A model generated the notes under the pieces. It saw nothing but the letters and a program-made list of their open reading frames with translations. It was not told the origin of the DNA and did not search any database. A DNA stretch of 10,589 bases from an uncultured Bacilli bacterium (lineage in GTDB: Bacteria; Bacillota_I; Bacilli_A; RF39; UBA660). This document shows, piece by piece, positions 5,648 through 10,589 of this stretch. The stretch covers positions 1-10,589 of the forward strand of contig CALVUV010000035.1 of NCBI GenBank assembly GCA_944363685.1. Direction: 5' to 3'. The first letter of the stretch is position 1; each line of letters starts with the position of its first letter. A program made the position numbers and the translations under genes.

Positions 5648-6383
5648 AATATCTATAGATAAGAGTTGTTACATATTTATTATTCTTGCTATTTTATCTG
5701 CTAGGTTTCAAATTGTTCTTTTAATATCTCTTCTTCTTTTAATACATGAATGTGGACATTTTTTTACAGCTTTACTTTTTAAATGGCATACAGAAAAAAT
5801 AGTATTCTATCCCTTTGGTGGTATTTCTAAGTTTTCTCATGATATAAATTGTTCTTTAAAAGAAGAAATATTAGTCTTATTAATGGGTCCTATTATGCAA
5901 CTTATAGGTTATTATTTTTTATTATCATTAGATATATTTATTAATTATTATCAAGTTATTACAACTATTAATTATAGTATCTTAATCTTTAATCTTTTAC
6001 CAATATATCCTTTAGATGGGGGACGTTTACTTCATTGTTTTATTTGTTATTTTACTTCTTATAATCTAAGTTTTAAAATAATTTACTTTTTATCATATTT
6101 CCTTTTATTAATAATTCTTTTAATATTTATATATAATCCTAGTTTAAATCTTCTTATAGTATTTGTTCTTCTTTTAATTAAATTAATAAAAGAACAGAAA
6201 TTGACAAATTATTATAAAGAGAAATTTTTTTTAGAAAGATATCTTTATAACTATAAATTTAAGAAGAGTAAAATAGTTAGTGATGTAAATAAATTTAAAA
6301 GAGATTATCATCATTTATTAAAAATTGATAAAAAATATTTTTTAGAAGAAGAATATCTAAAAAATAAATATAAAAATGAGTGA
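5619..6383 (+). CDS. spoIVFB: SpoIVFB-like site-2 intramembrane metalloprotease (M50)
   Basis: A 254-residue polytopic membrane protein. The zinc motif HECGH (H43, E44, H47) lies in an early helix and the third ligand D133 is in FNLLPIYPLDGGR, both diagnostic of the M50/S2P family. SpoIVFB cuts pro-sigma-K within the mother cell during sporulation. The hydrophilic C-terminus (FFLERYLYNY around 204-213, then a DYHHLL segment) resembles the short CBS-like tail of SpoIVFB, somewhat reduced (254 versus about 288 residues). The start is TTG at 5619, inside the spoIVFA 3' end. AAGG at 5610-5613 precedes it, no ATG or GTG is available before the first helix, and the N-terminus aligns with the family pattern. 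Translation is probably coupled to spoIVFA. HECGH instead of the common HELGH is a mild variation. Confidence 0.88.
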   Translation: MLVIKTILNKISIDKSCYIFIILAILSARFQIVLLISLLLLIHECGHFFTALLFKWHTEKIVFYPFGGISKFSHDINCSLKEEILVLLMGPIMQLIGYYFLLSLDIFINYYQVITTINYSILIFNLLPIYPLDGGRLLHCFICYFTSYNLSFKIIYFLSYFLLLIILLIFIYNPSLNLLIVFVLLLIKLIKEQKLTNYYKEKFFLERYLYNYKFKKSKIVSDVNKFKRDYHHLLKIDKKYFLEEEYLKNKYKNE

Positions 6384-6408
6384 CTACTATTAGTATAAAT
6401 GTTATAAT
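6380..6408 (+). promoter_or_regulatory. Promoter of the DedA-family gene
   Basis: GTGACT (6380-6385), a 17-base spacer and TATAAT (6403-6408) with a TGT extension (6400-6402) form a good sigma-A-type promoter. The -35 box overlaps the spoIVFB stop codon (6381-6383). The start would be near 6415 and the AGGAGAG site follows at 6422-6428. Confidence 0.65.
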
Positions 6409-6434
6409 GGTAAAGACAGATAGGAGAGAGTTTT

Positions 6435-7058
6435 ATGCAAGATTTTATATTAATGGTTATGAATCAATTTGGATATATTGGAGTTTTTCTATTAATTGCT
6501 ATAGAAAATATATTTCCACCAATACCATCTGAAGTAATATTATTATTTGGTGGATTTATGACTACTTATACAAGATTAAATGTTGTAGGTATGATAATCG
6601 CTGCAACTTTAGGTTCTTTAATAGGAGCGATAATTCTTTATTATATTGGTAAAATATTTAATAAAGAGAGACTTAAAAAAATAATAAGTGGTAAGATAGG
6701 TAAAGTATTGAGATTAAAAGCGAAAGATATTGATAATGCAGATAAATGGTTTGATACTAAGGGAAATAAGACAGTTTTCTTTTGTAGATTTGTTCCTATT
6801 GTTAGAAGTTTAATATCTATTCCTGCTGGTATGAGTGAAATGGAAATACCTAAATTTTTAATGTATACAGTGTTAGGTTCTCTAATTTGGAATACAGTTT
6901 TAATAGTAGTTGGTTCTATTGTAGGGGAGAATTGGACAGATATTTTAAGTATTATGGATAACTATTCGCATATTGTTTTAATTCTTCTTGTAATTATATT
7001 TGTAGCATTTGTTGTTTATTGGTTTGGATTTAGAAAAAAGAATAAAAAAACTAGTTAA
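6435..7058 (+). CDS. DedA/SNARE-associated (VTT) family membrane protein
   Basis: A 207-residue membrane protein with DedA hallmarks: ENIFPPIPSEV (24-34) in the first re-entrant segment, a glycine-rich helix with LGSLIGAIILYYIGK (59-73), FFCRFVPIVRSLISIPAG (115-132) with R118, P121 and R124, and a C-terminal hydrophobic helix before a basic tail. Some family members recycle undecaprenyl phosphate or flip phospholipids across the membrane, and others affect membrane potential. Which applies here is not visible. An undecaprenyl-phosphate role would suit the neighbouring cell-wall genes, but that is inference. Start: ATG with AGGAGAG. Its stop overlaps the convergent ylmH stop by two bases. Confidence 0.93.
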   Translation: MQDFILMVMNQFGYIGVFLLIAIENIFPPIPSEVILLFGGFMTTYTRLNVVGMIIAATLGSLIGAIILYYIGKIFNKERLKKIISGKIGKVLRLKAKDIDNADKWFDTKGNKTVFFCRFVPIVRSLISIPAGMSEMEIPKFLMYTVLGSLIWNTVLIVVGSIVGENWTDILSIMDNYSHIVLILLVIIFVAFVVYWFGFRKKNKKTS

Positions 7059-7080
7059 ATGTATTTTAAACACTTAACTA
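7044..7080 (-). terminator. Hairpin terminator at the overlapping 3' ends of ylmH and the DedA gene
   Basis: TAGTTAA (7052-7058) pairs with TTAACTA (7074-7080), and after one mismatch TGT (7060-7062) pairs with ACA (7070-7072). On the minus strand the stem is followed by seven T (7050-7044), giving a convincing terminator for ylmH. On plus the trailing sequence is only moderately T-rich. Both stop codons fall in the stem. Confidence 0.6.
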
Positions 7081-7732
7081 AATAATTATTCTTTTTTGTT
7101 TTATTAATAACTTCTACATACTTATATTTTCCATATCCTCTAATACTAAAGATATCATTTTCTTTAAATTGATAAGAGTTATTAGTTAAAACTTGATAAT
7201 TTAAGATAATATCTTTATTACTAATCATATCTTTAACGACTTTTCTAGATAATCCAGTTAGTTTAGATATTATTAAATCAACTCTATTACTTTTAACATT
7301 TACTATTATTTCTTTATACTTTCTTTTGTAGTCTTTTAAATAATTAAGAGGTAATTCTTCTAGTGTTATATTAATATTTTTTACCTTATTAAAATAACTT
7401 AAAATATAATTATTCATAGACTCTAAGATATAAAAATAATAATTATTATCATCTACAATAATATCTCCTAAGACTTCTTTTTTAATATTTAGTGAAAGAA
7501 TACTTCCCATAATATCTTGATGTCTTAGTTTTTCTTTAGTAATTATTTTAAATAGACTTATTTTAGGTTTTAAATCTCTATAAATAATTATTCTTTCAGC
7601 TTCTTTATAAGGTCTAAATACATTAATATCATTCTTAAATTTTTTTGTTATTTCTTTTTCTAAATTAGGATCTAAAAAGAGAGTAGGTTCTCCATTTTTT
7701 AATTTATCAATATTTTTCTTTGCCTCATACAT
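7055..7732 (-). CDS. ylmH: YlmH-type S4-domain RNA-binding protein
   Basis: A 225-residue protein with an N-terminal YlmH region, the family hallmark HQDIMGSILSLNIKKEVLGDII (71-92), and a C-terminal S4 RNA-binding domain (about 149-205: NRVDLIISKLTGLSRKVVKDMI and then GYGKYKY). Work in Bacillus ties YlmH to ribosome-associated quality control, where it binds the stalled 50S-peptidyl-tRNA complex. It is slightly shorter than B. subtilis YlmH (about 257 residues). In Bacillus the gene is in the ylmD-H/divIVA cluster near ftsZ; here it is alone, facing the DedA gene. The start ATG at 7732 follows GTGAT by four bases. The in-frame GTG at 7741 is part of that site. Cytosolic. Confidence 0.87.
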   Translation of the reverse strand: MYEAKKNIDKLKNGEPTLFLDPNLEKEITKKFKNDINVFRPYKEAERIIIYRDLKPKISLFKIITKEKLRHQDIMGSILSLNIKKEVLGDIIVDDNNYYFYILESMNNYILSYFNKVKNINITLEELPLNYLKDYKRKYKEIIVNVKSNRVDLIISKLTGLSRKVVKDMISNKDIILNYQVLTNNSYQFKENDIFSIRGYGKYKYVEVINKTKKNNYLVKCLKYI

Positions 7733-7747
7733 AATTATCACATTATT

Positions 7748-7756
7748 ATTTTATCA
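7748..7756 (-). promoter_or_regulatory. Possible extended -10 promoter of ylmH
   Basis: On the minus strand TGA followed by TAAAAT (7753-7748) gives an extended -10 box about 16 bases before the ylmH start. The -35 region (TTTTAA, near 7776-7771) is weak. The surrounding DNA is almost pure A/T, so chance matches are likely. Confidence 0.35.
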
Positions 7757-7795
7757 TATATTTATTTTTTTTAAAATTTATTGTATTATTATATT

Positions 7796-7801
7796 GGTGA
7801 T
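7796..7801 (+). promoter_or_regulatory. Ribosome binding site deciding the dehydrogenase start
   Basis: GGTGAT three bases before the ATG at 7805 is the same arrangement (GGTGATAATATG) seen before 2500. The protein then begins MYDVVIVGAGPAG, with the dinucleotide-binding strand at the very N-terminus as expected. An upstream in-frame TTG at 7781 would add eight residues and has no site. Confidence 0.8.
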
Positions 7802-7804
7802 AAT

Positions 7805-9181
7805 ATGTATGATGTTGTTATTGTAGGTGCAGGACCTGCAGGGCTTTTTTCAGCTTTATATATTGCTCGTAATAGTAAATTAAAGGTATTACTTGTTGAT
7901 GAAGGGAAGTTTACTAAAAATAGGGTTTGTCCAATGAATTCTAAAGGTATTCCTTGTACTAATTGTAATCCTTGTAATATTTTATCTGGATATGGTGGTG
8001 CGGGAACATTTTCTGATGGTAAGCTTAATTTTATTCCTAAGTTAGGGAAGACGGATTTGTTTAAGTATATGGAAAAAAGTGATGCTTATAAGTTAATTGA
8101 TGAAGTAGAATCTATCTTTAATGAGTTTAATATGGATAGTAAGACTTATCCTACTAATATGGATGAAGCTTTAGATTTAAGTGAGAAAATTGCTAAAGCA
8201 GGTGCTAATCTCTTAATTATTAAACAGAAACATTTAGGAAGTGATTATTTACCTAAATATATTGAAGATATTGAAAATACTTTAAAGAATTTAGGAGTAA
8301 CTTTAGTTGATAATTTTAAGTGTCAAGATATCATTAAAGAAGATGATTATTATGTTGTTAAATCTTTAAAGAAAGAATATAAAGGTAAAAATATAATTGT
8401 TGCTCCTGGTAGAACTGGTGCTAAGTGGGTTCAAGAGTTAGCTGATAAATATAATATTCCTTATACATCACAAAGTATTGAAATAGGAGTTAGAGTAGAA
8501 GTTAGAAAAGAGATATTAAGAAGTATTACTAATGTTATATATGATCCTACAATCTTTATTAAAACTAAAACTTATGATGATGAGATTAGAACTTTTTGTA
8601 CAAATCCAGGTGGTTTTGTTGCTAAAGAGAATTATTATGGTTATATTTGTGTAAATGGACATGCTTTAAAAGATATTAAATCAGATAATTCTAACTTTGC
8701 TTTTATTTCTAAAGTTAATTTGACAGAACCTGTTACTAATACTAGAGAATATGGAGAATCTATTGCAAAGCTTGCTAATACTCTTGGTGGTGGTAAACCT
8801 ATTTTACAAACTCTTAAAGATTTAAAAAGAGGAAGAAGAAGTACTAAAGATAGAATAAAGAAAAACTATGTTGAACCAACCTTAAAAGATTATACAGCAG
8901 GGGATTTAGCTTTGGCTTTACCTCATCGTATTATTTCTAATATTTTAGAGGGTCTTGAAGTACTTGATAAAATTATTCCTGGTGTTAATAATGGAGAGAC
9001 ACTTCTTTATGGACCAGAGATTAAATTCTTTAGTAATGAGATAACTACTGATAATAATATGAAAATAGATAAAGAAAATATTTACTTTGTTGGTGATGGT
9101 GCTGGTAAAGCAGGTAATATTGTAGCGGCTGCTGCGACAGGTTTAATTGCTTCTAAAAATATAATTGAAAGGAATAAATGA
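7805..9181 (+). CDS. FAD-dependent dehydrogenase (COG2509-like) with four-cysteine motif
   Basis: A 458-residue flavoprotein. The N-terminal FAD-binding motif VGAGPAG is at 7-13, a second nucleotide-fold strand IIVAPGR at 197-203, and the C-terminal FAD motif FVGDGAGKAGNI at 428-439. Between them is a hallmark region with C42, C51, C54 and C57 (NRVCPM, then PCTNCNPC), followed by GYGGAGTFSDGKLN (62-75). This C...CxxCxxC block next to GGAGxFSDGK is typical of a widespread but uncharacterised FAD dehydrogenase family. The cysteines might bind an Fe-S cluster or a metal, or act in redox; this is not known. No membrane helix, so cytosolic. The stop TGA overlaps the ATG of a small membrane protein gene, so the two are translationally coupled, and a UcpA-like dehydrogenase follows. 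The substrate cannot be deduced. Confidence 0.88.
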   Translation: MYDVVIVGAGPAGLFSALYIARNSKLKVLLVDEGKFTKNRVCPMNSKGIPCTNCNPCNILSGYGGAGTFSDGKLNFIPKLGKTDLFKYMEKSDAYKLIDEVESIFNEFNMDSKTYPTNMDEALDLSEKIAKAGANLLIIKQKHLGSDYLPKYIEDIENTLKNLGVTLVDNFKCQDIIKEDDYYVVKSLKKEYKGKNIIVAPGRTGAKWVQELADKYNIPYTSQSIEIGVRVEVRKEILRSITNVIYDPTIFIKTKTYDDEIRTFCTNPGGFVAKENYYGYICVNGHALKDIKSDNSNFAFISKVNLTEPVTNTREYGESIAKLANTLGGGKPILQTLKDLKRGRRSTKDRIKKNYVEPTLKDYTAGDLALALPHRIISNILEGLEVLDKIIPGVNNGETLLYGPEIKFFSNEITTDNNMKIDKENIYFVGDGAGKAGNIVAAAATGLIASKNIIERNK

Positions 9182-9531
9182 TGAAAGAGTATATGAAAGA
9201 ATATATTGAAGAAATTGATAATAAAATTAAATCTAATCATAAATTTAGTAGTGATGAGATAGATGATTTTCTATTTAAGATGGAGTTATTTCAAAAAGAA
9301 AGGGTAATACATTTAGTAATAACACTAACTTATGTATTCTTTACAATTTTATTCCTATTTATTACTAAGTACATTTTTGCTATGTTTATAGTATTCTTTA
9401 TATTACTAATTTTTGATGGGTTTTATGTATATCATTATTTCTTTTTAGAAAATAGTGTCCAATATATGTATAAACAGTATGATAAAATGAAGAATAATGT
9501 TATAATGAAAAAGAATAGAAAAGAGGGATAA
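9178..9531 (+). CDS. Small two-helix membrane protein of unknown function
   Basis: A 117-residue protein that I do not recognise as a named family. A charged N-terminal part (about 1-42, mostly helical, rich in Glu and Lys) precedes two membrane helices (about 43-62 and 65-87) and a basic C-terminal tail (about 95-117). Both ends are probably cytoplasmic. The ATG at 9178 overlaps the dehydrogenase stop in an ATGA junction. A second ATG follows at 9181, and its spacing from AAAGGAA (9168-9174) is better (six bases versus three), so the real start may be one codon later. It is sandwiched without gaps between two oxidoreductase genes, which suggests co-expression and possibly a membrane tether, though no partner is shown. 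Confidence 0.75.
   Translation: MMKEYMKEYIEEIDNKIKSNHKFSSDEIDDFLFKMELFQKERVIHLVITLTYVFFTILFLFITKYIFAMFIVFFILLIFDGFYVYHYFFLENSVQYMYKQYDKMKNNVIMKKNRKEG
9498..9506 (+). promoter_or_regulatory. Internal extended -10 element upstream of the ucpA-like gene
   Basis: TGT plus TATAAT lies in the 3' end of the small membrane protein gene, 26 bases before the ucpA-like ATG. The -35 region is poor. It is identical to the elements at 55-63 and 6400-6408. It could give the dehydrogenase separate expression in addition to operon read-through, but it also encodes codons of the upstream gene. Confidence 0.35.
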
Positions 9532-9532
9532 T

Positions 9533-10321
9533 ATGAATTTACAAGGAAAAATTGCTGTTGTAACTGGTGGTGCGATGGGTAATGGTAAAGGAATAGTTGA
9601 AGTTTTACTTAAGTATGGAGCTTCTGTTGTAATTTTAGATAAAGCGAAAGAGTTAACTGATACAGTTAATGAATTAGGTACTAAAGGTTATAAAGTATTA
9701 GGTATTAATGTAGATATTAGTAATAAAAATGCTATGGTACAAGTAGCTGATATAATTAAAAAATATTATGATCATATCGATATCTTAGTAAATAATGCAG
9801 GTATTTGTAAATTAGAAACTTTTGAAAATATGTCTGATGAGTTACGTGATTTACATTTTGATATTAATATTAAAGGTCCTTGGAATGTTACTAAAGTATT
9901 ACTTCCGATGTTAAGAGCAAGTGGAAAGGCTAGTATTATTAATTTATCTAGTGTTACAGGAGAAATGGTTGCAGATTCTGGGGAAGTAGCTTATGCTACT
10001 ACTAAAGCAGCTTTAATTGGTTTTACTAAAGCTCTTGCTCGTGAAGAAGTAGATCATAATATTAGAGTAAATGCTATTTTACCTGGATATATTAGGACAC
10101 CAATGGTTGATGGTATGGCCAAAGATACTAATCAAAATGATCCAGATAGTGTTGTTAATGGTATTGCTAGTGCTATTCCTATGAAAAGATTAGGTACACC
10201 ACAAGAGATAGGAGAACTTGCTTGTTTCCTTGCTAGTGATTCATCTAGTTATATAACAGGAACAAGTATAGTAATAGATGGTGGTTCTACTTTACCTGAG
10301 ACTGTTACTATGGGAGTTTAA
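9533..10321 (+). CDS. ucpA: UcpA-like short-chain dehydrogenase/reductase
   Basis: A 262-residue classical SDR. The cofactor motif TGGAMGNGKG is at 11-20, NNAG at 87-90, and the catalytic residues are S140, Y154 and K158 (SSVTGEMVADSGEVAYATTK region). D36 at the end of the second strand suggests preference for NAD(H) over NADP(H). Several blocks match, from memory, the enterobacterial UcpA type rather than FabG: NMSDELRDLHFDINIKG, SSVTGEMVADSGE, the PGYIRTPM segment, and the tail DGGSTLPETVTMGV. UcpA's physiological substrate is not firmly established, so 3-oxoacyl-ACP reductase-like or sugar/alcohol dehydrogenase activity remains possible. The start ATG follows GAGGGAT, one base after the upstream gene's stop. 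The 3' end shares a terminator with sspI. Codon use matches its neighbours. Confidence 0.88.
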   Translation: MNLQGKIAVVTGGAMGNGKGIVEVLLKYGASVVILDKAKELTDTVNELGTKGYKVLGINVDISNKNAMVQVADIIKKYYDHIDILVNNAGICKLETFENMSDELRDLHFDINIKGPWNVTKVLLPMLRASGKASIINLSSVTGEMVADSGEVAYATTKAALIGFTKALAREEVDHNIRVNAILPGYIRTPMVDGMAKDTNQNDPDSVVNGIASAIPMKRLGTPQEIGELACFLASDSSSYITGTSIVIDGGSTLPETVTMGV

Positions 10322-10324
10322 TAT

Positions 10325-10354
10325 AAAAAAGAAGCATCACTAAGCTTCTTTTTT
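10325..10354. terminator. Bidirectional Rho-independent terminator between ucpA and sspI
   Basis: AAAAAAGAAGC (10325-10335) pairs with GCTTCTTTTTT (10344-10354) around an eight-base loop, with T-runs on both strands. It starts four bases after the ucpA-like stop. The last codons and the TAG stop of sspI (10342-10340) lie within it, so one hairpin serves both convergent genes. Confidence 0.88.
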
Positions 10355-10549
10355 TAAATTATTCTCAAGTATTGTTAACATCTCATTTCTCATCTCATCA
10401 GTTGAATTATTCCAAATTATTTCCATAAATACTCCCATACCAGGAAGAGTAACTTCATCTTTAGAATTAATTGACTCAACTATCGCTTCTTTAATACTTT
10501 CCTTACTATCATTCTTAAAATTATTTAAAATATAATCTTTTATACTCAT
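10340..10549 (-). CDS. sspI: Small acid-soluble spore protein SspI
   Basis: A 69-residue protein matching the SspI family in length (B. subtilis about 71) and in its signature LPGMGVFMEIIW (35-46) followed by NEMLTILENNLKK near the C-terminus. SspI is a minor spore-core protein, made in the forespore under sigma-G in Bacillus, and is a reliable marker of endospore formation. It is not one of the alpha/beta-type DNA-coating proteins. The start at 10549 is chosen because AGGAG (10562-10558) lies eight bases before this ATG. A longer frame to 10579 would add ten residues encoded across that ribosome binding site. Only 40 bases upstream are in the window and no sigma-G promoter can be assessed. 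Confidence 0.9.
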   Translation of the reverse strand: MSIKDYILNNFKNDSKESIKEAIVESINSKDEVTLPGMGVFMEIIWNNSTDEMRNEMLTILENNLKKEA

Positions 10550-10589
10550 AAAATCATCTCCTAGACATATCTTTACCAATATTTTTAAA

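Noticed and set aside
10550..10579. Ten-residue N-terminal extension of SspI
   Set aside because: The extension is encoded across the AGGAGATGAT ribosome binding site, and the shorter protein has the normal SspI length and N-terminus.

Overview
The window looks like chromosomal DNA of an uncultured or little-studied, very AT-rich, low-GC Gram-positive bacterium (Bacillota, Bacilli/Erysipelotrichia-like, possibly one of the small-genome gut lineages). The clues are the strongly A/T-biased codons, Shine-Dalgarno sites that are pieces of GGAGGTGAT, sigma-A-like promoters, and endospore genes. TGA is used as a stop (9179-9181, 6381-6383) and tryptophan is TGG, so the Mycoplasma code does not apply. 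Genes are tightly packed: no gap reaches 300 bases, and most are under 100.

Layout. (1) 115-1930, plus strand: a DUF3419/BtaA-like SAM-dependent transferase followed by a calcineurin-like metallophosphoesterase. They end at a hairpin shared with a convergent small lipoprotein gene (1936-2400, minus). (2) 2500-6383, plus strand: a SpoIIB-like SPOR-domain protein, radC, mreC, mreD, spoIVFA-like and spoIVFB. This is the Bacillus gene order spoIIB-maf-radC-mreBCD-minCD-spoIVFAB with maf, mreB, minC and minD missing. (3) 6435-7058, plus: a DedA-family membrane protein with its own promoter, convergent with and overlapping a YlmH-type S4 RNA-binding gene (7055-7732, minus). (4) 7805-10321, plus: a COG2509-type FAD-dependent dehydrogenase carrying a four-cysteine motif, a small two-helix membrane protein overlapping it by four bases, and a UcpA-like short-chain dehydrogenase one base further on. 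(5) 10340-10549, minus: sspI, encoding a small acid-soluble spore protein, sharing a bidirectional terminator with the dehydrogenase.

How the genes fit together. The middle block combines cell-wall elongation (MreC, MreD) with endospore development: septal or engulfment SPOR protein, and the SpoIVFA/SpoIVFB intramembrane protease pair that processes pro-sigma-K in Bacillus. With sspI at the right edge, this indicates a lineage that sporulates or recently did. The other genes are housekeeping or redox functions in short operons.

I found no mobile element, CRISPR array, tRNA, rRNA, riboswitch or recognisable defence system. The points most worth a second look are the pared-down spo/mre cluster, the minimal SpoIIB-like protein, the four-cysteine flavoprotein coupled to an unknown membrane protein, and the DUF3419-like/phosphoesterase pair. 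Several start codons are moved downstream of the longest possible reading frame on the basis of ribosome binding sites, and in one case (mreC) also an apparent promoter.
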